From an uncultured Lachnospiraceae bacterium (GTDB lineage: Bacteria; Bacillota; Clostridia; Lachnospirales; Lachnospiraceae), in assembly GCA_905235345.1 (NCBI GenBank), contig CAJOLO010000059.1, forward strand, positions 1 through 16,927: DNA of 16,927 nucleotides, read 5' to 3'. Below, in pieces: positions 1 to 6,821 of this stretch (its first letter is position 1; every line of letters starts with the position of its first letter). A model generated the notes under the pieces. It saw only the letters and a program-made list of their open reading frames with translations, ran no database searches and was not told where the DNA came from. The position numbers and the translations under genes are program-made.

Positions 1-1457
1 TTCACGTACTCTTCCTTCAATGCATCGAATCCAATACCCTTATCAGACTCTTTTACCTTATTAATGATAACAGCGCCCTCAAGTCCTGCATTAGCTACGA
101 TATGATAAAGCGGAGCTTCAAGTGCCTTAAGAATAATCTCTGCACCTGTCTTCTCATCTCCTGACAATTCTTTAACAAGTTCCTCAACTTTCTTGCTTGC
201 ATGAACATATGCTGAGCCACCACCTGATATGATACCTTCCTCAACAGCAGCTCTTGTTGCAGCCAATGCATCCTCCATGCGAAGCTTAGCTTCTTTCATC
301 TCTGTCTCAGTAGCTGCACCTACACGAACTACCGCAACACCACCTGCAAGTTTAGCAAGTCTCTCCTGAAGTTTCTCTCTGTCAAAATCAGATGTTGTTT
401 CCTCAATCTGTGACTTGATAAGGTTAACTCTGCCCTCGATTGCAGATGCTTCACCTGCACCATCAACGATGATTGTGTTCTCTTTCTCTACTCTTACGCT
501 CTTAGCACGGCCAAGGTCATCAAGTGTAACCTCCTTAAGATCAAGTCCAAGCTCTTCTGTAATAACCTTACCTCCTGTAAGAATTGCTATATCCTCAAGC
601 ATCTCTTTTCTTCTGTCACCATAGCCCGGAGCCTTAACACCAACAACCTGGAAAGTTCCACGAAGCTTATTAAGAATAAGAGTTGTAAGTGCCTCACCCT
701 CGATATCCTCTGCAATGATGAGTAACTTCTGTCCATTCTGAACAATCTGCTCAAGTATCGGAAGAATATCCTGAATATTAGAAATCTTCTTATCTGTAAT
801 CAGTATATACGGATTATCTAACTCAGCTACCATCTTCTCCATATCTGTTGACATATAAGCTGAAATATAACCACGATCAAACTGCATACCTTCTACAAGA
901 TCAAGCTCTGTCTTCATTGTCTTAGATTCCTCAATAGTGATTACACCATTGTTGGAAACCTTTTCCATAGCATCTGCTACCATTTCTCCTACAATCTCAT
1001 CACCTGCTGAGATTGATGCCACTCTTGCAATCTGTTCCTTGCCGTTGATTGTCTGGCTCATCTCTGAGATTGCATCAACTGCTACATCGCATGCCTTCTT
1101 CATACCCTTTCTAAGAATAATCGGGTTAGCACCTGCAGCAAGATTCTTCATTCCTGCATTAATCATAGCCTGTGCAAGAACTGTAGCTGTTGTTGTACCA
1201 TCACCTGCTACATCATTGGTCTTTGTAGCAACCTCTTTAACAATCTGAGCTCCCATATTCTCAAATGCATTCTGAAGCTCAATATCCTTTGCAATTGTAA
1301 CACCATCATTAGTTATAAGCGGTGCACCATATGATTTTGCAAGTACAACATTTCTTCCCTTAGGTCCCAATGTTACGCTTACTGTATCTGCCAGCTGATT
1401 AACACCTGACTCCAATGCTTTACGGGCGTCTACGCCGAATTTAATTTCCTTAGCCAT
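1..1457 (-). CDS. groEL: 60 kDa chaperonin GroEL, C-terminal end cut by the window edge
   Basis: ATP-dependent chaperonin that forms the cytosolic double-ring folding chamber capped by GroES. I translated the minus strand from 1457 and read 485 codons to the edge, out of about 540 in the family. The N-terminus is MAKEIKFGVDARKAL. The ATPase motifs are all present: TLGPKGRNV near residue 30, the ITNDGVTIAK segment and GDGTTTATVL near residues 86-95. The apical domain contains PGYGDRRK. The last ~55 residues, which in the family include the equatorial C-terminus, lie outside the window. A GGAGG ribosome binding site at 1467-1471 supports the start. It lies 126 bp downstream of groES with no terminator seen, so the two are most likely co-transcribed from the CIRCE-controlled promoter. 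No internal lesion was noticed. Confidence 0.97.
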   Translation of the reverse strand, partial: MAKEIKFGVDARKALESGVNQLADTVSVTLGPKGRNVVLAKSYGAPLITNDGVTIAKDIELQNAFENMGAQIVKEVATKTNDVAGDGTTTATVLAQAMINAGMKNLAAGANPIILRKGMKKACDVAVDAISEMSQTINGKEQIARVASISAGDEIVGEMVADAMEKVSNNGVITIEESKTMKTELDLVEGMQFDRGYISAYMSTDMEKMVAELDNPYILITDKKISNIQDILPILEQIVQNGQKLLIIAEDIEGEALTTLILNKLRGTFQVVGVKAPGYGDRRKEMLEDIAILTGGKVITEELGLDLKEVTLDDLGRAKSVRVEKENTIIVDGAGEASAIEGRVNLIKSQIEETTSDFDREKLQERLAKLAGGVAVVRVGAATETEMKEAKLRMEDALAATRAAVEEGIISGGGSAYVHASKKVEELVKELSGDEKTGAEIILKALEAPLYHIVANAGLEGAVIINKVKESDKGIGFDALKEEYV

Positions 1458-1583
1458 TATTATTAACCTCCGATTTACTTTAGATAATATAATTATTATA
1501 AAAAAACTTTACTCGTTGCCGGTGCAATATATACACCATATATAAAAAGTACATAATGCTGACTGTTCAACTAATTGTAATCC

Positions 1584-1871
1584 CTATTCCTCAACAATAG
1601 CGTGAATGTTCTTCTGCTCAACAACAACGAACTTCTCACCATCCAACTCCACGTCATTGCCTGAGTAAGGAGAGTAAATTACTTTGTCACCAATCTTGAC
1701 CTGCATCTCTACCTGCTTACCGTCAACAACCTCTCCGGGACCAACTGCTATAACCTCAGCATACTGTGGTTTCTCCTGTGAAGCTGTCGGAAGTACGATA
1801 CCGGACTTAGTAGTCTCTTCCGCTACACACTCTTTAAGTACAACTCTTGAACCTAATGGAACTAACTTCAT
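1584..1871 (-). CDS. groES: 10 kDa co-chaperonin GroES
   Basis: A 95-residue co-chaperonin that forms the heptameric lid of GroEL. It begins MKLVPLGSRVVLKE, has the mobile loop around residues 17-32 (TKSGIVLP in the middle, which contacts GroEL), then the VIAVGPG and VKIGDKVIYSPYSG segments of the beta barrel, and ends HAIVEE. The length is normal for the family. A near-perfect ribosome binding site (AAAGGAGG, complement of 1879-1886) sits 7 nt upstream of the ATG. It is the first gene of the groES-groEL operon, and its promoter overlaps or abuts a CIRCE element at 1990-2016, so HrcA repression relieved by heat or protein-folding stress is expected. Confidence 0.97.
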   Translation of the reverse strand: MKLVPLGSRVVLKECVAEETTKSGIVLPTASQEKPQYAEVIAVGPGEVVDGKQVEMQVKIGDKVIYSPYSGNDVELDGEKFVVVEQKNIHAIVEE

Positions 1872-1989
1872 TACAATTCCTCCTTTAAATCAAATCTATT
1901 ATTGTTATGTAATCATCTACTCTGCTATCCTTATCCAATATCTAAACATTATCGCAGGAACATATTTCAATGATTGCATTTCTTTTTCG

Positions 1990-2016
1990 TTAGCACTCAC
2001 TCTCATTGAGTGCTAA
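1990..2016. promoter_or_regulatory. CIRCE operator (HrcA binding site) of groESL
   Basis: A perfect 9-bp inverted repeat: TTAGCACTC (1990-1998), a 9-bp spacer, then GAGTGCTAA (2008-2016). This is the exact consensus of the CIRCE element bound by the HrcA repressor. It lies just downstream of the predicted groES promoter and about 120 bp upstream of the groES start codon, where bound HrcA would block initiation. Confidence 0.98.
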
Positions 2017-2026
2017 CATGGTTATT

Positions 2027-2054
2027 ATTTTACCTCTTTTTTTCAAAAAATCAA
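2027..2054 (-). promoter_or_regulatory. Vegetative promoter of groESL
   Basis: On the minus strand, TTGATT (2054-2049), a 16-bp spacer and TAAAAT (2032-2027) match a housekeeping sigma-factor promoter. Transcription would start near 2020, so the CIRCE repeat covers the first transcribed bases, as is usual for HrcA-controlled genes. Confidence 0.75.
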
Positions 2055-2115
2055 CCCCTAATTTTAATTTTTTTTAATTTCTTCTAAAATAATATTTTAT
2101 ATTATTATTAAAATT

Positions 2116-2163
2116 AAAAAAACTCCGGAATTCAATCCGTTAATACAGAGCAGATACCGGAGT
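2116..2163 (-). terminator. Intrinsic terminator after metA
   Basis: On the minus strand a 7-bp stem (arms 2157-2163 and 2122-2128, ACTCCGG/CCGGAGT) with a long 28-nt loop is followed by an uninterrupted T run. It lies about 40 bp after the metA stop codon and separates the ligA-metA transcript from groESL. The loop is longer than usual. Confidence 0.7.
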
Positions 2164-2205
2164 AATAAGAAGGCTTACTATTAAAATATGTATCTGACAT
2201 CATGA

Positions 2206-3111
2206 TCATAAAATATACGGCGTAATCTGATACACATAATAGTTGAGCCAATTAAAATATAACGTATTCGCATGACACCTCCACGACTTGACGGGTTTCC
2301 TGCTCGGATCATCAAGCGGATAATAATTACATGGAATATCAGGATTAAGTCCCTTTTCCAAATCTCTCTTATATTCCTGATCAAGCGTAAATGTATCATA
2401 CTCCGGATGACCTGTAACAAATATATTCTTGCCGCCATCACCTATTATAAGATAAGGTCCCGTAACATCACTTTCCGATACAATCTCCAGCCTGTCATTC
2501 GCAATAATGTCTTCTTTACTTACTCCGGTATATCTTGACTGCGGTACAAGGAAGGAATCGTCAAAACCACGCACAAGCTCCGTTCTCTTATGTAATGTAT
2601 AATGCTTATAAATACCCGAAAATTTCTTCGGAAGATCATACTTATGCACCCCATAACGATAATATAATCCGGCCTGTGCTCCCCAGCATATATGCAATGT
2701 GGATGTTATATTCTTCTCCGACCAATCCATGATATGAGTCAGCTCATCCCAATACTCAACCTCCTCAAAATCAAGTTTTTCCACCGGTGCTCCCGTAATT
2801 ATCATTCCGTCAAATCTTCGATTTTTAATATCTTCAAATGTAGTATAAAAGCTTTCCAGATGCTTTCTTGCCACATTCTTAGGCTCGTATGTACCTGTAC
2901 GTATAAGTGAAATATTTACCTGAAGCGGAGTATTTGCAAGACTTCTGAAGAGCTGCAGTTCGGTATCCTCTTTAAGAGGCATAAGATTAAGTATCACTAC
3001 CTCCAAAGGACGGATATCCTGACTCATAGCCCTGTCTTCATCCATCACAAAAATATTCTCTTCCTCTAAAATCTTCTTAACCGGTAAATCTTTTGCTATT
3101 TTGATTGGCAT
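2206..3111 (-). CDS. metA: Homoserine O-acetyltransferase, MetA family
   Basis: Activates the hydroxyl group of L-homoserine by acylation, the first committed step of methionine synthesis, in the cytosol. With the start at 3111 (MPIKIAKDLP) the protein has 301 residues and family numbering falls into place: nucleophile Cys142 (ICWGAQAG), His235 and Glu237 (TGHPEYD). Glu111 (GAPVE) is present where E. coli has Gly111. That position is known to set acyl-donor choice, and Glu predicts acetyl-CoA rather than succinyl-CoA. An ATG nine bases upstream (3120) is in frame, but the GAAGGA ribosome binding site touches it and sits at proper distance from 3111, so 3111 is preferred. Only 46 bp separate it from ligA upstream, with no terminator or SAM/T-box leader seen, so it is probably read from the ligA transcript. 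Confidence 0.94.
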   Translation of the reverse strand: MPIKIAKDLPVKKILEEENIFVMDEDRAMSQDIRPLEVVILNLMPLKEDTELQLFRSLANTPLQVNISLIRTGTYEPKNVARKHLESFYTTFEDIKNRRFDGMIITGAPVEKLDFEEVEYWDELTHIMDWSEKNITSTLHICWGAQAGLYYRYGVHKYDLPKKFSGIYKHYTLHKRTELVRGFDDSFLVPQSRYTGVSKEDIIANDRLEIVSESDVTGPYLIIGDGGKNIFVTGHPEYDTFTLDQEYKRDLEKGLNPDIPCNYYPLDDPSRKPVKSWRCHANTLYFNWLNYYVYQITPYIL

Positions 3112-3157
3112 TGATATCATTCCTTCTTTCTATCTTTTATAAATAAAAGTATGCAAT

Positions 3158-5047
3158 TTATCCCTCAGCAAGCTTCATGAAATCATCCTCTGACAGGATA
3201 GGTATATTGAGTTCTCTCGCCTTCTTATTCTTTGAAGAACCTGATGTTACATCATTGTTAATAAGATAATCCGTATTATTCGAAACCGAACCCGTAACCT
3301 TGCCCCCCAGCTTTTCTATATAATCTTTAAGTTCATTGCGGTTAGTAAATTTCTCAACACTACCCGTTATAACAAACACTTTATCTTTAAGTGTCTGTTC
3401 TCCTCTCTCCTCTTCCTTCTCAAAGTTTATCTCTTTGAGTAGTTCTTCGATGACGCCTTTTTTCCTTTCATCCCGGAAAAATTCATAGAAAGCCTTTGCC
3501 AGCACTTCTCCTATTCCATCAATTGAAGTAAGCTCGTCTGCTTCAGCATTCACTATCTCATTAAAATCCCCGTTAAAATGCGATACAATCACCTTTGCGT
3601 TAGCAAGCCCTATTCCTGCAATTCCGAGACTGTATATGAACTTCGCCATAGAAACAGTTCTTGCAGCCTCAATTGAGGCTATGAGATTATCATAAGATTT
3701 CTCTCCAAATCCCTCCATCTCCACAATATCATCCTTATACCTGTCAAGATGAAACAAATCAGAAAACGTATGGATAAATCCTCTATCAATAAACTTCTCT
3801 AAAGTTGCCTCGGAAAGTCCCTCAATGTTCATTGCGTTCCTTGATACAAAATGTGCAAAACCTTTAATCTGCTTTGCAGGGCAATCAGGATTCTTACAAT
3901 ATAAAACCTGAACCCCGTTTTCATCCTGAAGAGTAGTTTCTCCGTCACAGGCCGGACAGCGTCCGGGAATTTCAAGATTATCACTTCCCGTAAGATTTTC
4001 GGCCACCTGCGGGATTATCATATTAGCTTTATATACCGTAATGCGGTCATTCAGACCCAATCTTAAAGCTCTCAATATACTTACATTGTGAAGACTTGCC
4101 CGGCTGACAGTTGTTCCCTCAAGTTCCACAGGTGAAAAGATTGCCACAGGATTGATAAGTCCGGTCCTCGATGGCGACCATTCTACAGACAGCAGCGTAG
4201 TCTCTGCCAACTCATCTGCCCACTTAAATGCAATAGAATCTCTCGGAAACTTTGCTGTGGTTCCAAGACTCTTTCCGTATGCTATATCATTAAACGAAAG
4301 AACAAGTCCGTCCGACGGCACATCATTTTCCGATATCTTATTCGCAAATTCCATTACCTGTTCTTCCAAAGTATTCCCCGTAACAATATAATGTTCTACC
4401 ACGTCAAAGCCCTGTTTTGCAAGCCATGAAAAACGTCCTGTCATTGTATTGTCAAAACCCGATTCAGAAATCTGATCATCCGAAAGTACATCAGCCACCA
4501 TTGAAAAAGCATAGAAATTGACATGTCTCTTTGCAGTTATCTCATTATTAAGCTGTCTTACCGATCCGGAGCACAGGTTTCTTGGATTCTTATATTTCCC
4601 CTCAGCATCTGCAAGTTCATCATTCATTTTGTTAAAATCGGAATATTTTATTACTGCCTCACCACGAATAACCAGATTACCCTTATATGGAATCCGTCTC
4701 GGAAGATTCTCAAATGTTCTCGCATTATTGGTAATGACCTCACCTATCTCCCCGTTTCCTCTTGTCACTGCATTTAACAGTTCTCCGTTCTCATAAGTGA
4801 GCACAACCGTCAATCCGTCAAGTTTCCATGAAAGAACCCCTTCATGACTGCCAAGCCAGTCAGCCAGCACCGATACCTCCTTTGTCTTATCCAGCGAAAG
4901 CATCGGTGATGGATGCGGTTGTTTTGGCAGTTCGCTTAACACCTCGTATCCAACATTCACCGTCGGACTGTTAGCAAGCACAATTCCCGTCTCTTTCTCA
5001 AGTCTTACAAGTTCGTCATATAATTTATCATATTCAAGATTAGACAT
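3158..5047 (-). CDS. ligA: NAD+-dependent DNA ligase LigA, open part downstream of a 5' frameshift
   Basis: Seals DNA nicks using NAD+; normally essential in replication and repair. The open frame has 629 residues. It contains the adenylation motif KLDG (Lys75 here), RGE near 128-130, NPRN near 154-157, the OB fold around 280-360, a four-cysteine zinc finger (Cys364, 367, 384, 389), helix-hairpin-helix repeats to about 545 and a C-terminal BRCT domain (553-629). The start is not natural. The family begins about 25-27 residues earlier with domain Ia, and those codons lie upstream in two frames (see 5047-5127). Reading upstream in this same frame gives AYYQQDTEI, the conserved domain Ia helix, before a stop at 5081-5083. 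Translation may restart at 5047 by coupling, since the upstream fragment's stop and this ATG overlap as TAATG. Tyr residues of domain Ia that bind NMN would then be missing. Confidence 0.93.
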   Translation of the reverse strand: MSNLEYDKLYDELVRLEKETGIVLANSPTVNVGYEVLSELPKQPHPSPMLSLDKTKEVSVLADWLGSHEGVLSWKLDGLTVVLTYENGELLNAVTRGNGEIGEVITNNARTFENLPRRIPYKGNLVIRGEAVIKYSDFNKMNDELADAEGKYKNPRNLCSGSVRQLNNEITAKRHVNFYAFSMVADVLSDDQISESGFDNTMTGRFSWLAKQGFDVVEHYIVTGNTLEEQVMEFANKISENDVPSDGLVLSFNDIAYGKSLGTTAKFPRDSIAFKWADELAETTLLSVEWSPSRTGLINPVAIFSPVELEGTTVSRASLHNVSILRALRLGLNDRITVYKANMIIPQVAENLTGSDNLEIPGRCPACDGETTLQDENGVQVLYCKNPDCPAKQIKGFAHFVSRNAMNIEGLSEATLEKFIDRGFIHTFSDLFHLDRYKDDIVEMEGFGEKSYDNLIASIEAARTVSMAKFIYSLGIAGIGLANAKVIVSHFNGDFNEIVNAEADELTSIDGIGEVLAKAFYEFFRDERKKGVIEELLKEINFEKEEERGEQTLKDKVFVITGSVEKFTNRNELKDYIEKLGGKVTGSVSNNTDYLINNDVTSGSSKNKKARELNIPILSEDDFMKLAEG

Positions 5048-5127
5048 TATCTCGGTGTCCTGTTGATAATATGCCTTGCCTTATTGAGCAGAGTGACCAG
5101 CTCCTTTAGTCTGTCTTCCTTTTCCAT
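5047..5127 (-). pseudogene. ligA: Displaced N-terminal fragment of ligA (domain Ia start)
   Basis: A 26-codon frame starting MEKEDRLKELVTLLNKA, ending at a TAA whose last base is the first base of the ligA ATG. The ribosome binding site (GGCGGG, about 7 nt upstream) and the sequence look like the true LigA N-terminus. The conserved continuation AYYQQD is in another frame from about 5076. Restoring one base, or restoring one lost copy of a 4-base repeat in GCAAGCAAG, rejoins the frames; the latter gives NKASKAYY, which is the spacing I recall for related LigA proteins. This is either a real frameshift or an assembly error. Confidence 0.8.
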
Positions 5128-5226
5128 AGCTTTTCCCGCCTTTTTTATATTAATACAATATTAAACACTTTCATTCACATCTTACTCTAACGAAACCAAT
5201 TCAATATTCAAATCAGAAAAACATAA

Positions 5227-5243
5227 ATATTCAATCCGAATAT
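5227..5243 (-). terminator. Possible weak terminator after the rluF-like gene
   Basis: A 6-bp AT-rich stem (ATATTC/GAATAT) with a 5-nt loop lies about 30 bp after the stop codon at 5275 and is followed on the minus strand by a T-rich stretch. It is weak, and read-through into ligA is possible. Confidence 0.25.
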
Positions 5244-5274
5244 CTTATTTATCTGCGGTTAATTTTCACGATAT

Positions 5275-6015
5275 TCAATGAAATTCCTTCTTATCCTGCA
5301 TTATTCTGCGTTTTAACTCTATCAGTTCCTCATCGGTAACACTCCTGATCTTACCCGGTTTCAGATCTCCGATTTCAATATTTATAACACGAATTCTTCT
5401 AAGCTTATCAACTTTATATCCAAAAGTCTCGCACATCTTACGTATCTGCCTGTTGTACCCTTGTGTTAAGATAATAGAAAATAATCTGTCATTTAGCTTT
5501 TTTACCTTACAGGGTTTTGTAACCACCCATACATCCTTATTGGAATCATAGATTTTAACTCCACCGGCCATTCCTTTGATAAATTCATCAGTTAAAGCTT
5601 TATCTACTGTAACAACATATTCCTTTTCATGTTGATTTCTCGCTTTTGATATCTCGTTGCAGAGATTACCGTCATTAGTAAGAAGAAGAAGTCCCTCCGA
5701 ATCCTTATCGAGTCTTCCGATATACTTAAGATCCTTATCCAGATTAAAATTATTAAATATCCCGGACTTATCACCCCGATGCATTGTACAGGCATACCCC
5801 TTAGGCTTATTAAATACAAGCAGCTTAAACGGGAGTTCCCTGCGAACAGACTTACCGTTAACGACTATCTCATCATCATCATCCACACGCATCCCCATAT
5901 CTGCCTTATTACCATTAACCGAAACCTTTCCGGCAGCAATCAGTTCATCTGCCTTTCTTCTGGAGCAATATCCTGATTCGCTGATAAACTTATTCAACCT
6001 TATCTTCTCACTCAT
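5275..6015 (-). CDS. rluF: Pseudouridine synthase, RluF type (23S rRNA)
   Basis: Isomerises a uridine to pseudouridine, probably in 23S rRNA (E. coli RluF acts on U2604). The 246-residue protein has an N-terminal S4 RNA-binding domain (about 5-55, with RLNKFISESGYCSRR) and then the RsuA/RluB/E/F catalytic domain. The motif GRLDKDSEGLLL carries the catalytic Asp103, and the QGYNRQIRKMCE motif (185-196) followed by LRRIRVINI fits RluF better than RluB. An in-frame upstream start exists at 6099, but the S4 domain alignment and a GAGG ribosome binding site 8 nt before 6015 fix the start here. It has its own promoter (6100-6128). The exact target nucleotide is inferred from family membership. Confidence 0.9.
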   Translation of the reverse strand: MSEKIRLNKFISESGYCSRRKADELIAAGKVSVNGNKADMGMRVDDDDEIVVNGKSVRRELPFKLLVFNKPKGYACTMHRGDKSGIFNNFNLDKDLKYIGRLDKDSEGLLLLTNDGNLCNEISKARNQHEKEYVVTVDKALTDEFIKGMAGGVKIYDSNKDVWVVTKPCKVKKLNDRLFSIILTQGYNRQIRKMCETFGYKVDKLRRIRVINIEIGDLKPGKIRSVTDEELIELKRRIMQDKKEFH

Positions 6016-6099
6016 AAGTATAACCTCAACAATATGTAAATAATCAGTTTTATCTGAATGAAAATAGGTATTTAATACTATTCTCCGATACAGTATCAT

Positions 6100-6128
6100 A
6101 TAATAACATGATTATTACCTTATTTCAA
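6100..6128 (-). promoter_or_regulatory. Promoter of the rluF-like gene
   Basis: Minus-strand TTGAAA (6128-6123), a 17-bp spacer and TATTAT (6105-6100). Transcription would start near 6093, giving a leader of about 78 nt before the 6015 start codon. Confidence 0.7.
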
Positions 6129-6214
6129 ATCAATCCTTATTTTATTATATAACCATATATGTACTTTATATTTAACAATTGACATTTTTTATGTAATAAC
6201 TGTAACTTTTTTAC

Positions 6215-6243
6215 TTGAAATCCATTCACAAAAGTAATATAAT
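6215..6243 (+). promoter_or_regulatory. Strong promoter upstream of the Lrp/AsnC-family gene
   Basis: TTGAAA (6215-6220), a 17-bp spacer and a perfect TATAAT (6238-6243). The expected start of transcription is about 6250, only some eight bases before a terminator-like hairpin (6258-6298). It is divergent from the rluF-like gene's promoter, with the two -35 boxes about 90 bp apart. Confidence 0.8.
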
Positions 6244-6257
6244 CCTTATATGAATAC

Positions 6258-6298
6258 AACGAGGTGTTCTTTCATAATCCAAGAACAACTCGTTTTTT
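6258..6298 (+). terminator. Terminator-like hairpin in the leader of the Lrp-family gene
   Basis: A stem of 13 pairs with one mismatch (6258-6271 with 6281-6294) closes a 9-nt loop and ends in six T residues (6293-6298). It forms about 8 nt after the predicted transcription start and about 50 bp before the start codon. As drawn, most transcripts from the 6215-6243 promoter would stop near 6298 unless termination is controlled. Confidence 0.75.
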
Positions 6299-6348
6299 AT
6301 TTTATAACGTATCTATTCACGGTAAATATATAAACAGGAGTTAATATA

Positions 6349-6813
6349 ATGGATAACATTGATAAGAAGATCATTAAACTTTTACAGGAAAATGCAAGAC
6401 ATCCGTTGAAATATCTTGCAGGAAAAGTATTTCTCTCATCTCCCGCAGTATCAGCAAGAATCACTCATCTGGAAAAGGATAATATTATAACGGGATATCA
6501 TGCCGACATTAATCCTATAATGCTTGGATATCATGTAACCGCCTTTATCAACATGTCTTTGGATCCTAAGCAAAAGCCGGAATTCTACCCATTCATAGAA
6601 GCATGTCCGAATGTATTAGAGTGCAACTGCGTAACCGGAGCATACTCGATGCTTATTAAGGTAGCTTTCAAGGGAACATCAGAACTTGACACATTTATCA
6701 GCGAATTACAAAAATACGGCAAAACAGAAACCCAGATAGTATTCTCTACTCCGGTAAAGCCTCGTGGAATCAATGTATATGCTGATGACGACGAAGTCGA
6801 AACCGAAGAATAA
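6349..6813 (+). CDS. Lrp/AsnC-family transcriptional regulator
   Basis: A 154-residue DNA-binding regulator of the Lrp/AsnC (feast/famine) family. The N-terminus (1-60) is the winged helix-turn-helix, beginning MDNIDKKIIKLLQENAR with the recognition region SSPAVSARITHLEKDNII. Residues 65-140 form the RAM ligand-binding/oligomerisation domain, with the V-x-G-x-Y-S-x-L pattern at 95-102. The last ten residues are mostly Asp/Glu (DDDEVETEE), which is unusual but short. A ribosome binding site AGGAG (6336-6340) lies 8 nt before the ATG. The ligand and targets cannot be told from sequence; such genes are often autoregulated, and the hairpin in the leader suggests an additional level of control. 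Its 3' end faces the membrane-protein gene only 8 bp away, with no terminator between. Confidence 0.93.
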   Translation: MDNIDKKIIKLLQENARHPLKYLAGKVFLSSPAVSARITHLEKDNIITGYHADINPIMLGYHVTAFINMSLDPKQKPEFYPFIEACPNVLECNCVTGAYSMLIKVAFKGTSELDTFISELQKYGKTETQIVFSTPVKPRGINVYADDDEVETEE

Positions 6814-6821
6814 CTTACTAC

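Noticed and set aside
937..1248. 103-codon plus-strand frame opposite groEL
   Set aside because: It is antisense to a fully conserved groEL; the hydrophobic translation is a by-product of the groEL codons.
1458..1583. groES-groEL gap as a second regulated promoter or terminator
   Set aside because: Only a 4-bp GGTG/CACC hairpin and AT-rich DNA were seen; no CIRCE copy, promoter pair or T-run-backed stem was found.
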